A stretch of 64,000 nucleotides of DNA from Scytalidium lignicola (taxonomy: Eukaryota > Ascomycota > Leotiomycetes), in contig NCSJ02000088.1 in NCBI GenBank assembly GCA_002812745.2, positions 1-64,000 of the forward strand, given 5' to 3'. Below, piece after piece: positions 33,602 to 43,922 of this stretch (within the stretch, counting starts at the first letter, position 1; every line of letters begins with the position of its first letter). The notes beneath the pieces were generated by a model. It did no database searches. It was not told the origin of the DNA and saw only the letters and a list, made by a program, of their open reading frames with translations. Made by a program: the position numbers and the translations under genes.

Positions 33602-34607
33602 ATGGTCAGTCCACTTCGCACAAGACGACTCCATGCTCTTTCAGGCAGTTCTCAATGGCAAGGAATTGTGATCACTGAAACTATCCTTTCACACAGACCA
33701 ACTCACTTACCGAAGAGCAAGTTGCCGAAATCAAGGCTTTCACCAGAGAGCAAGTAGATGAATTCAAGAGGGTGTTCGCTCTTTTTGTAAGTATTAAATC
33801 AGTTATCTACCTCCCTTGCAGCCTTCACACACAGAGAGAGCTGAAAATGTGAGTCGTATAACGATAACTAATATATGACGGAAGACAGGATACAGATAAC
33901 GATGGTTAGTTTTAATACGTCTGTTTTTAAGGAGTATTTCCCTTGCATTCCGTTTTGTTTCTTGTAATTGTTGTACTTGCACAAGTGGCCTGGGCTTTGT
34001 TTTTGGTCTTTCTTTGAAAGTCTTATGATTGATCTCACTGCTCAATTCCTAAATACATGCAAGCTTGATATTTTCCTAATTCTAAGCAGGCAATATTACA
34101 AGAAAGGAGCTAGGCGCAGTGATGAGATCCTTACGACAGAACCTAAGCGAGTCGGACCTACAAGATATCGTCAATGAAGCGGACACTGACAACGACGGAG
34201 CTATCGACTTCCCCGGTAAGCGCCTATCACCATTCCTTGTTCTACGACCTCGCGGTGACAAAGGTGCATAATTGACAAACTAGGCGCCTAACAGAGTTCC
34301 TACTAATGATGACAAGCAAGTCGAAAGAAATTGACCCTGAGGAGGAACTCAGAGCAGCTTTTAAGGTCTTCGACCGTAACAACGATGGCGTCATCTCCGC
34401 TGCAGAGCTACGTGAAGTGATGGCTTCTATTGGGGAGAAGATGACTGCTGCTGAAATTGATGAGATTATCAAAGAGGTGGATCAGAATGGTGATGGAACA
34501 ATTGATTGTAAGTAGTCTTCATGCATGTATAATTATTATGTACGGAAGATGCTAACGTCTCGTCAGTCGACGAGTTTCTCCAGGTCCAGGTCCAGAAGCA
34601 GAAGTAG
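33602..34607 (+). CDS. Calmodulin-like EF-hand protein (paralogue)
   Basis: Six exons: 33602-33604 (ATG only), 33697-33786, 33889-33904, 34090-34215, 34295-34507 and 34567-34607. All introns are GT-AG, and the exons join to 162 residues. Four full EF-hand loops are seen: DTDNDGNITRKE (32-43), [12 protein letters not shown] (68-79), [12 protein letters not shown] (105-116) and [12 protein letters not shown] (141-152). Each has the Asp, Gly and final Glu needed for calcium. The start [11 protein letters not shown] is calmodulin-like, but a second similar piece, [16 protein letters not shown], follows and lengthens the first helix by about 11 residues. The C-terminus ends QVQVQKQK instead of the usual MMQK-type tail. 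The ATG-only first exon is reminiscent of fungal calmodulin genes, so this is more likely an old duplicate than a retrocopy. It is probably a calcium sensor; the partners are unknown. Confidence 0.85.
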
Positions 34608-35620
34608 ATATGCCTTCCCACTCCTGCTCCTGTGAACCAAGATACTCTGCTCAGACTAAAGTTTCCACGCAATTATTCTCCTCGAGTGCCCAGACTAGGA
34701 CCCCACTAGAATATGGTCTAGGCATTGCGGAGGATCTAATAGCCAATATATCTTATATATATACCTACTGTCAAGTCACTTCCTCAACGTTCTCTACATC
34801 ACAATCATCTTTCTCTCCTCCTCGGCTTTCAACCTCTTCCCCCTGCCTTTCATGAATTCACTCCACAGCCAAGAACCGTATCCCCCCCCTGCTGTCTCTG
34901 CGGCAAAAACCAAAACTTGACCACACATTTACGGCTCTATAGACCCGATCTCCACACATTGCAACTATCGGTCCATAAAGTCGAGCCATAATTTGTAAGC
35001 TCGAACCATATTCAACATTAATTTAGTATTAATATTATAAAGTATCAATGCAATAATAACTGATATTTAACGTTTTCAAACTTATAACGTATTAATATTG
35101 TAAAAGTTAAATTTGTACCTTTACACTTTAATGTTTACAGTGTACTAACTAGTATAACAAATATATTAACGTTAATAGAACTTAAACTTAATACTTCTTT
35201 GCTTTAAAATTTATAAAGCTTTAATATAATAAAGTAATTAGTAAAAGTGTTAATATTGTACATAATACTAGTATCTAGTAAGCATCGATGTTTAATAAAC
35301 CAAATTATTCCTCTTTTATAACTTTAATACTTATAAAGTGTTAATGAAATGAAAACATTCATATCGTAAAAGTTAAAACTTATTACTTTATATAATTTTA
35401 ACTTTTATAGGGCTTTAACTCGTGTAATAGTGCTTCGAAAAACTCTAATGAAGAGATTGATATAACAGACTCAGCGTAAGAAGTCGGGTCACCGGGACGC
35501 CGTATGGAAGCCTTTTCGAGAAATTCCCTCTCAGCCTCCTAAGGGGCTGTTACCTCGAGCCGTTTCAACAATCCTATTTACATATCAGTCAATATTAATT
35601 TCAGCCCTTTGAAGGATATC
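34608..35620. other. Intergenic with an A+T-rich imperfect tandem-repeat tract
   Basis: 34608-34990 is unique-looking with no gene. From about 35020 to 35425 the sequence is extremely A+T-rich and reuses the same pieces in varied order (CTTATAAAGTGTTAAT, TTGTAAAAGTTAAA, ATTATAAAGTATCAAT). This looks like a degenerate minisatellite. Confidence 0.6.
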
Positions 35621-38051
35621 TTACGTGTAGACAAGATTCCCCAACACGCAACAAGTTACAATTGCGAGGGCAATCTTGGCAACAACAATTTTCTGGAGCC
35701 ACTTCCTTTCCGGAAAAGCCATGAAAACGGGCGGTGAACGATCATCTCCATAGCCTTGCTCTTGAATGGAAGTCCCCTCAGTGGGACTCCTAGGGCTGCT
35801 TGCCGATCGGAGTGGGGAAGAAGGCGCATTGATAGTTGGAAGTCCAGCCTCAATGTTCGATGCCGTTAAACTTCGTCTTCGGACCACCTGATTATTTGAA
35901 AGGAAAGACGCTTCGATCGAAGGCGAAGTTGGTGAAATGCTAGTAGGCGGAAGTAATTGTTCGACACTTTCCGAGGCTGACTCTACATTTGATAGTACGG
36001 ATGGTTTTGGGCTGTTGGACGTGTGTCCAATACTTGGATTCCTAGAGACAGCTGGGGAGTAGACAACCCGAAGAGGGATCGATGACGGATCAAGACCTGA
36101 TCCTGAGGCTTCTTGCCCTAAGTCCGATATATCAATCTCTTCATACGAGTTTTTCGAACCACTGTTGTCATATTCTAAGCTACCGCGCCTCGATATAGCT
36201 GGTGAAGTCACAACGACAATAGGTGAAGTGGAAGCTTCGTAAGTTGACATGTTGGTTTCTTCCTCAGCGACGGTCGTTATTAAATGAGGAACTTCGCCTG
36301 CGAAACTCCGTCGTATTGAATGCATAGATCTGGAATGTGAGCGTGCCGATGCAGAAGAATTGTCGCGATGTAGGACAAAAATGTCACCACCTATATAATC
36401 ATTAGTTAATGGTCATATACTCGGCTTTAATGGCGTTTAAACATTCCTGATGCATCAATGGTACTTGCAAAATGTGTCTTTGAGGAAATATAAAGGATGA
36501 GCGGTATGATGAAGTTCGTGCTCGACCCAAATATTAACGATGTCCAGTTCATCACCAAAATTAACCAGCCCTACCATAGTGTGAGCAGCTCATTAATGGC
36601 TCATGCCAATCATCGAAAGGCTTCTGATGACTTACTTTTGTTTGAAAAGGAATGATGAAAATCCATGGCATCAGACTTGCCCAGACAATCGCCCATCCTT
36701 GGTGTATATCAGCTTCTGGTCTTGTTTGAGTCGATAATTTCTTCTTACTGTTTGAGCAAAAGTTCCCTCGAACGAGATTATAACGGATGACAATAGCAAA
36801 AACTGGAACAGATGTCACAAGAACTGCGATTGGAAACAGTATGTTAACAATGGTAATCAAAGCCTTGTTGTCATCCGCGGCACTCAAAGTTGCAAGTATA
36901 TCAGAGGACCGGCCAATCTGAAAGCTCGCAGCACCTGTAAGTCCAATAACCAGGTACAGAACCATGCAGATCAAAATCGGGAAAGCGATTGACTTGTGGA
37001 TCGAAACATGGCGAGATAACTCGTCGATGAATGATGGCACGGTTGGTAATCTAGTGTTTGTTAGTGTTAGTCTTATGGAAATCGCTGGCGGGTCCTACGA
37101 AGGAAAAGTTGCTGAGGACAAAGCCGATAAGACCGCTTTGATTGCTTCCAACGGCTGGAATTGCTAAATCTAAGCCATGGCTTGCAAAAATATAGATCCA
37201 GACTACCATGACGAAGAATAAAGTAGCAACAGATGCAAGCTGAAATCTGATATTCTGAACGAGGCTCATCATTGAGAGTGGGAGAACCATCGACGCAGCG
37301 ACCTACCTTTCTGTTAAATACTGGCTGACCTCACATTCCGGTATGGCTTACAAGATATCCGAACGAGAATATAATATACGAATCAAACGGAGAGCCGGAC
37401 TGGTTTATTTCGGAGACTGAATTAACGATTGTTAGCATGTCCTTTAGCTTGATGGAGGTCAGGTATGCATACCACAAACCCAGCCCTGGGCGAAGCTGAG
37501 CCCGCAAGTTTTGTGGAAAAGCCGTATAAGCAACGAGTCTACAGTCTGCCAGTTCGTTAAATAAGTCCTCTTTAGCGTGCATAGATAGGACAAGACTTCT
37601 TTCGAACCTGTTCCGATATTATGATGCTTGAAATATTGACGCTCTGTAGAGCACAATACAATAGCGCCTGCATCAAAACATGTACCCGATTCCCCAAATA
37701 TAGATGCGCGACGGTGCTGAACTCGACGCGCGCTTGGAAGACTTCGTTGCCGCGTATGGTGGACATAGTTTCGACGAGGAAAAGGGAGGCAATACCGGAC
37801 AAGGCGCCAAAGAGGAGGAATGCAACCGTAGGACTACGGGTTGAATGTCAGCTGCAGCTCAGTGGTATTTGGAGTGAATACGAACGTAAACCATCCTGCC
37901 TCTTGAAATAGGAGAGGAACTTTAATATAATCAGCTTGGAGGTTCCAATTGTGAAAGTGCTGGAGTTAGAACTTGTCGTCAATCCGGGCCCGGTGATAGA
38001 ACTTATCAGCAATGCCATTCCACCGTAGAAACCAATCTCCTGGGCAGCCAT
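35621..38051 (-). CDS. Amino-acid-transporter-like membrane protein with long C-terminal tail
   Basis: Ten exons on the minus strand: 38051-37973, 37919-37886, 37833-37608, 37545-37473, 37416-37352, 37302-37099, 37019-36749, 36697-36636, 36570-36465 and 36390-35621, giving about 629 residues. The N-terminal two thirds resembles the amino acid/auxin permease superfamily: GGMALLISSITGPGLTT-IPLLFQEAGWFTPTVAFLLFG, GNEVFQARVEFSTVAHLYLG, SVNISSIIISEQ, ILICMVLYLVIGLTGAASFQIG and VRGNFCSNRWAIVWASLMPW. About ten hydrophobic helices are visible. The sixth junction is uncertain: the acceptor at 37051 would keep PSFIDEL but is out of frame by one base, whereas the one at 37020 is in frame and drops about 13 residues. 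The last exon is a 230-residue Ser/Pro-rich cytosolic-type region ending in one more membrane helix (VAKIALAIVTCCVLGNLVY). Substrate unknown. Confidence 0.75.
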
Positions 38052-39592
38052 GTCGTCCACGGATAATTGAATCGAAACCTGGCCTGCGGCAACATGTAAA
38101 AGGTTGTTGTCGAGTATCTATCTTACGCGACGTTGCAAGAAACCATGAGCGATGCTAGGAGCACGACGTAAATTGCTGCTAGTATGAACTAAGTAGGTTC
38201 CAGCATGCCCGTAACAACGCCAGGGATACTATGGACTTTAGTTCAAGGTACAACTCAGTCTAGCATATCTTAGCCTTACGTTTATGTCTAACAGGTGAGA
38301 ATACAGGCAAGGGAGAGGTTGAAAATTTGTCTTCTACAAATTTGTGTGACACGATTCTTAACTAGTTTAAAATGAGGCTTTTACGACGTCATGTATCGTC
38401 TCTCTAACATGCACAAAGCAAGGAGATATCTAAAATTAGATACTAGCTAATTAAGTTTGTGTATTTGTCTATGTAGTGTATGATTTTGCTAATTGACGAT
38501 ATCTAACCTCACCATGGCGGAATGCGTAACATAACGCGTGTCGCCGAGATGCCGAGATGCCGAGATTCCCCCAAGCAGGTCACCCATATTACAGCGAGCG
38601 TGGCCATAAATTTGGTCTGTAATGTGGAATGTCATGTGCTATGTTTGAATTGATTACTGATTCCAGCAGGCCAGTCCGAGTCGCTCAGTATGTCTTCGTT
38701 TGCATAACCCTTGCAGTCCAAGACTGCAACCGAGCAAATTTTAATCATCTTTTAAATGCCAGCCAACAAATCAAGGTCGAACCAGCTGGTACTGCAGAAG
38801 TTCTCGTTTTGAAAAATCAATTGTATTAGATAAAGGCATGAGCAATGATTACAAACTATCGAGTGGCATCATAACCAGCCTTGCTGCATCTAGGGTTAAT
38901 CGGTATCGCCGGCTGATCGACCCCCAATAATGGAGGAGTCGAATACGAAAAGCTTGATTGTTTGCCTAGCAGGGGTAGTGGTCACTAGTAAATACGGATT
39001 GGATCTGGTTTGTGCAAGCATTAGAGAGACTAAGACAGCCCCCTCGCTGGTGACCCCTTGTGTTTGGTGTTTTTGGCTGCTAACCAGCTCCCGGTACTGA
39101 ACCCACTGAGCGGGAAATTACCGCATTTGAGACACTCAGCTACAGTATAGTCATTACAAAATACCGAGTCCAACCGTCAACTACTTGAAGTGGAGTATTG
39201 CCAGGTGTTCGCTGCGTCTTGGACTGGCTCGCGTGGCTAACTGACATGAAAAGAGCGCATTCAAAAGGCACTGTACCCATGAACCGGCCCCTCAGAGAGA
39301 TAGCGAGAAGCACTACCGTAAAGTATTTGTAGCTCTTGTCTTTATCACCCTGCGCGCACGATATTAGTAGATGCTGCCTTTGCATTCCTACTAGTTAAAC
39401 ACATATATCGTGCTGTGTGATTTACGACCGTTAAGTTACAGTTATGAGTAACTTCGCTCAGAAGCCTCCACAATTGGGGCGGACAGCGTCGACGAAAGGC
39501 ACAGGCTTCGAGGAACCACTTTGCAAAGGTACGATCGTTCCCAGGTACTCAGACAGCATCTTACCTTCAAAATCGATGCTTGGTGCTTCTGA
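38052..39592. other. Intergenic
   Basis: About 1.5 kb with no supported gene; only short chance frames. The tandem pieces GCCGAGATGCCGAGATGCCGAGATT near 38548 form a short three-copy repeat. Confidence 0.5.
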
Positions 39593-40006
39593 TTAACTCT
39601 GATCACAGACCGAAACACTACGTTGCCACATCCAGATGCCGATACCAGCGAAAATGCATGTATCGAAGTACGAAACACCGCCATTAACACACACCGGCAC
39701 CATATCCTCCCATTTCAGCACCACCACAAGAGCTATAACCAAAGCGAAACGCTCTATGATAGTGCAATAGCTGCAAAGAGCAACGGTAAGGATCAGAGCT
39801 CCAGTGGACCAGCGCAAGAAGTGGGAAGAGGGCCAAACGTTTCGAGCGCGCCGACAGAGCAGAGAAATGGCGAAAGTAACAAGACAAGAGGTGTAGAAGC
39901 ACAATAAGGATATTACTACTACACAAAGTTTGAGCACCGCGGCATGGTTCAACCCTTCTCGTGCTTTCGATGTCTGGTGCCGTGCTGTGTCTGATCTAGT
40001 ACGCTG
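39593..40006 (-). CDS. Putative four-helix membrane protein
   Basis: From the first ATG at 40006 (MQRTRSDTARHQ) the minus-strand frame encodes about 137 residues. The frame is open further upstream to 40132 but without an ATG. Hydrophobic stretches: LKLCVVVISLLCFYTSCLVTF, LRWSTGALILTVALCSYCTI, FALVIALVVVLKW and YFDTCIFAGIGIWMW, with short charged links (RRARNVW, EDMVPV). This is a plausible small integral membrane protein of a type often seen in filamentous fungi, but I cannot name a family. An inverted-repeat element (40125-40269) begins about 120 bp upstream of its start. Confidence 0.45.
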   Translation of the reverse strand, partial: QRTRSDTARHQTSKAREGLNHAAVLKLCVVVISLLCFYTSCLVTFAISLLCRRARNVWPSSHFLRWSTGALILTVALCSYCTIIERFALVIALVVVLKWEDMVPVCVNGGVSYFDTCIFAGIGIWMWQRSVSVCDQS

Positions 40007-40124
40007 CATACTCAACAAGTGTTGCTCGTATGTTTTAGAGCTTAACTCCCTAAAGCTATAACTTCGGAGGGCCTGCACAAATTGGAAGCTCCTAGATGAC
40101 GGGGTTAATAGACAATAGAGTATT

Positions 40125-40269
40125 TTTGCCAAGACGCTAGAAAGATGCTAATAATTTTAGCATTGTAAATGCGCTGTAATTATAGTGACTTTTAGGCACC
40201 TCAGTCACTATAAAGCCTGTAATTGGATCTCTAATAATATGGTACGTGCACAACCAGAGTCTTGGCAAA
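40125..40269. repeat. MITE-like element, family B, copy 2
   Basis: The left end TTTGCCAAGACGCTAG and the right end, read as its reverse complement (TTTGCCAAGACTCTGG), are inverted repeats. The interior GCTGTAATTATAGTGAC...CAGTCACTATAA is itself partly palindromic and is shared with 28243-28432. Length 145 bp, non-coding. It lies in the probable promoter of the membrane-protein gene to its left. Confidence 0.7.
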
Positions 40270-40556
40270 GTGTCATAACCGTACGTGTAATCACTGTAAG
40301 GACGTTTGATTTCTGTGATTTCTATTTTATACGGAGATTATAAATCCAAGAACAATAATAGACGATGTTACCCATACGCAAGTTGCTACCTTTGCAATCC
40401 CAAAATTCAACAGTTACTCCATAACCCCATCGAATTAGCCTCCACAGTTCGGTTTTATCCGTATTCGTTCGTCCTTCAGTTTGAGATGTATTAGGATTAT
40501 CATTTTCTGATTATAGGGAATATAGGGGATATAGAGTACCTTATTTTAAAACCAAT

Positions 40557-40820
40557 CTACATATTATAGGCAATTTGCTCTTGTTTTCCAGACCCCAAGT
40601 ACTGCAATGCATGCTCCGCGCTCTCCTCTTTGATCTTGCGCTGGTTCCTCCTCCGTCTGCGTCTGCGGATACCACAAAATATCGCAAAACCAATGATGAC
40701 GAAGGCAGCAGCACCGCTGACAGCAATTCCAACGACGACCGGCACAGGTATTGAGTAGCAGAAGTAGCCGTCGGTGTATTTACACTCGCGTTTAAGGATG
40801 GGTTGGACGGCAATCATCAT
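40557..40820 (-). CDS. Small single-pass membrane protein
   Basis: Single exon, 87 residues, from the tandem ATG-ATG at 40820. A short Cys-containing N-terminal part (KRECKYTDGYFCYS) is followed by one strong membrane helix (VVVGIAVSGAAAFVIIGFAIFC), a run of seven arginines (GIRRRRRRRNQRK) as a stop-transfer signal, and a cytosolic tail with EHALQYL. The short lumenal or outer part, helix and poly-basic stretch are a common layout for small fungal type III/Ib membrane proteins with QRKIKxE...ALQYL tails. No function is known. The layout and codon content make it a likely real gene. Confidence 0.6.
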   Translation of the reverse strand: MMIAVQPILKRECKYTDGYFCYSIPVPVVVGIAVSGAAAFVIIGFAIFCGIRRRRRRRNQRKIKEESAEHALQYLGSGKQEQIAYNM

Positions 40821-42173
40821 AAATGTAGTCAGTTCACGCTCGCGAATGGAAGATTTGAAGTAATGGTATTCGTAGATTTGCTAGAGTAAAATGGAAGATT
40901 TGTTATGGAAGAGTGAAAGGCCATGAAATCCCTTTAACAATATGTAGATGGCCTCATAAGCTCAACTCATTATATAAAAGAGAAGCGGCCGAGTCCAATA
41001 GAGCTCAGGATATTATCATAGAATGTGTTTTCTATTCCCTGAGCTGAGCCAGCCACGGCGGTTAATGGTAATAAAGATAAAAGCTGTTAAGTGGACCAAA
41101 GGGAAAACGTGCGTGACATATTCGTTGGACAGGGGTAGGGTGTATAACTTTGAGCGGCAAATGTAACTTCGACCGAGCTCTCTCTACAGTAACACAGGTG
41201 ATCTTACCTCTAGAGGATTACCCAAATTTAAGATTATTTGCTGTGCGCAAGCATTCCGGTCGGCAGCACAAATATAAATAGTATATCTCATACAGTAGAT
41301 AGTAATCCCCTCCTCTATTTCTCCTTTGCGGGGATTTGCTTAATTTGACGAAGTTGATTTAACCACATTTAATATAGTTTTCTAGTGACACATCTTCGTG
41401 TTTTAATTCGATCATCTGGTTTGGACTAGGTCACCCCTGAAAAATCTGGAGCTGAGTGACCTCCTGGTGACATCTTTCCATATCTCAGGTCGTATTTTGT
41501 GTCCTCTCGAATGCTACTGCCGGGTGCTGATTGGTGCTAATAAGCGTACTCGTACTGTACGTAAGTACCAGTAGGGATGGGCATCCTAGCGTCGGCTGTG
41601 CAAAAAAGCTTAGCATTCACGTCTTCCATTTATCCTTTGTGGAGAAGGGACCGATCGCTTTGGCTGGGTCTTACTACTCAAACTCTTTGGGACCCCAGAC
41701 ACTCACAGCCGTGGACCCTTGATCTTCGTCGCATTCTGACCCGTCCCCAAACCCAATACCCAGATCATCAGCCATGCGCAAGGGGCACACTTGAAGCGAC
41801 TCTCAGCTACAGTAATAAGACGGAAGGAGAGATCCCCGTGAGTCGACGATCTGGACCTAGAGTCAAGCGCCACAGATGAGTTTCGATCGGGTCAGAAAAG
41901 GCACCATTCTCGACCCCTTTCCCTTTCCAAAAATTGGCTTCTTGAATTCGCCGTTTTTGGCATTTCCCCTTATGCTTGCCAAAACTTAGTTTGGTTATAG
42001 ATATGATGCAGAAGAAACCCACAAGTACTTTGCAAGCACTTGCTTTCCCTTTATCCATATTTCTTACCACTCTTTGTCCCGCATGTCTGTCTTCTAGGCC
42101 AGTCTCTCTCTTTTAATTTTCTCTTCTTTCTTCCCTTCATGGTTCAGAATCTTTTGGTTTTCCGCCTATAGTC
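40821..42173. other. Intergenic
   Basis: No supported gene. A frame at 41577-41879 on the plus strand has no recognisable content. Pyrimidine-rich sequence at about 42090-42150 is the likely leader of the next gene. Confidence 0.55.
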
Positions 42174-43184
42174 ATGGGCAACCCTGATATCGACATCCAT
42201 GGCGACCGGAGATTGTTGACCTTTCCCTTGGAGCCAATCTCAATACTGGCACCATTTTCAGCACTCATTATATCCATCTGCCTCGTCGTTCTTTTCATAA
42301 TTCGTTATTACATCTTGGAAGGCTTCCTTCTTAAGCGCCTGTACGGCAGCACCTATACCGGCCTCAACGAAGTGAACCGTCGAGGCTTCGTCAATCACCA
42401 CATTGCAGGCGCAACAAAAATTATTATTCTGATCGTAGCAGCCTATCCATTCATCGATGTTACGTTTTGCAATGCCACGTTCCACACGCCCTATGCTCCA
42501 GGGTCAGTAGCAACTATGGGAGATGTATTGGTTGTGGTTGCGCAGATGTTGATCGGGATGTACGTGTTTGAGCTCTTTTATCGGTCAAAACTGTCACCCG
42601 TGGCAGTTATGCATCATATTGGAACAATTATAGTAGGGCAGTCTGCCATTGCCATCAGTTTAAGACTTGCCCAGGAGAAGGATGCAGATGTTGAATTTCT
42701 TCTATGCACTGTGTGGGGTAAGTAACCAAAATCAATTAATTCACACACTTTTGCCAGCATAAAGAAGCTAAACAGGCCGAAAGGTGCCTTTGATATTGTT
42801 TCCGAATTCCTTCCGCACGTCGCAATCATCCTCTATCGAGTCTATCACAATAACCATGATTTTTTGCGTCGCATCTTCCTCGTATCCTGCATCACCACCG
42901 CAAGCGGGACAACCTTCGAGACGATAGTTACGATGTACCTTTTCGGCAGTCTGTGGCAAAAATGGCAAATAGCGTTTAAGATTGCAACTCCCCTACTTCA
43001 TCTGGCATTCTCTGCGGCTCAAATCCATGGAAGTATCGTGTTCTGGCGTATGTACAAACGTCAGAGCCGACTGCTTGCTGAGGAAACTGGTGCAGATGGG
43101 GAACGCGGCGAGCATTCTGCTAAGGTGGTAGACCGAGAGAGCCTGGCAGCACCCGTGACATACGAAGTTGCAGATAGTGTCTGA
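42174..43184 (+). CDS. Seven-helix conserved membrane protein (TLC-like)
   Basis: Two exons, 42174-42717 and 42784-43184, joined as TVWG-AFDIVSEFL across a 66-bp GT-AG intron, giving 314 residues. About seven hydrophobic segments are visible: ILAPFSALIISICLVVLFII, TKIIILIVAAYPFIDVTF, DVLVVVAQMLIGMYVFELF, HHIGTIIVGQSAIAISL, the segment after the junction, TTFETIVTMYLFGSLW and LLHLAFSAAQIHGSIVFW. The VMHHIGTI segment with paired histidines recalls TLC-domain proteins (lipid-sensing or ceramide-synthase-like), but the similarity is weak. The C-terminus is acidic and soluble. Probably an endomembrane protein of unknown role. Confidence 0.75.
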
Positions 43185-43922
43185 AAACCCGAAATTGCCA
43201 ATATGACGATCCCGCCTTTTGTTAATTCCATTTTATATATTATGATATGGTGGATTTGTGCTACTCCGCTGTCGCAATGACTATCACGTACGAACTCTAC
43301 TATACTGTTGTTAGTTTATTGCTTACTACTGTACTCAAATATTTGAGCGTATGTCGACTGCTATATATTAGAATTAGGCTGTAGGTAAATCCACTCCTGA
43401 CTTTGGTAAATCTAGTGAGGAGTTGTAACTTTAAGCTATAGCTTTTACTTTACCACCTTCTGAATATAATTAACCATCAACAAAATTAGTATATCATTCA
43501 TAAAGTGACGTATTACATGTTATTGGTAGTGTACTGACAATAAACTTCATATATTATAATTTATTTATTTATTCTATCATATATATTGAACCTTAATAAC
43601 TAGTTAATGACTGGGAGCTGGCCGACCTGTATAGTCTTACATTGATAACGAGAACCGATGACGTGACTATTATAACCAGACAAAACCTTAACTATCGGCT
43701 CTTAACCTTCCTTTAATCTCATTCAAATAGATGTTTGCACAGTCGCATCATCATCCTTCTTCCTTCTTCATTTTACGCATTCGTTGTTTTTATACGTTGG
43801 ATAACACTCAAAATAACACCAATACACACTAATAACACGACACAATTTCCTACGCCACAATTGGATTACAGATCGACATCGAGCACATCCTTTACTTTGC
43901 TAAAATACCTTTTTTCTTCGAG
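43185..43922. other. Intergenic, A+T-rich
   Basis: No gene seen. The sequence resembles in composition, and partly in short words such as GTAAATCCAC, the stretch near 48740, which may mark diverged copies of one repeat. Confidence 0.45.

Noticed and set aside
33654..33696. Calmodulin-like gene starting at ATG 33655 with a GC-AG intron
   Set aside because: The ATG at 33602 followed directly by a GTCAGT donor gives a normal GT-AG intron of 92 bp and the usual calmodulin gene structure.
35621..36325. 234-residue frame starting MHSIRRSFAGEV as a separate gene
   Set aside because: It joins in phase to the transporter exon through a standard intron (36464-36391), and its last helix fits the transporter family, so it is treated as the last exon.
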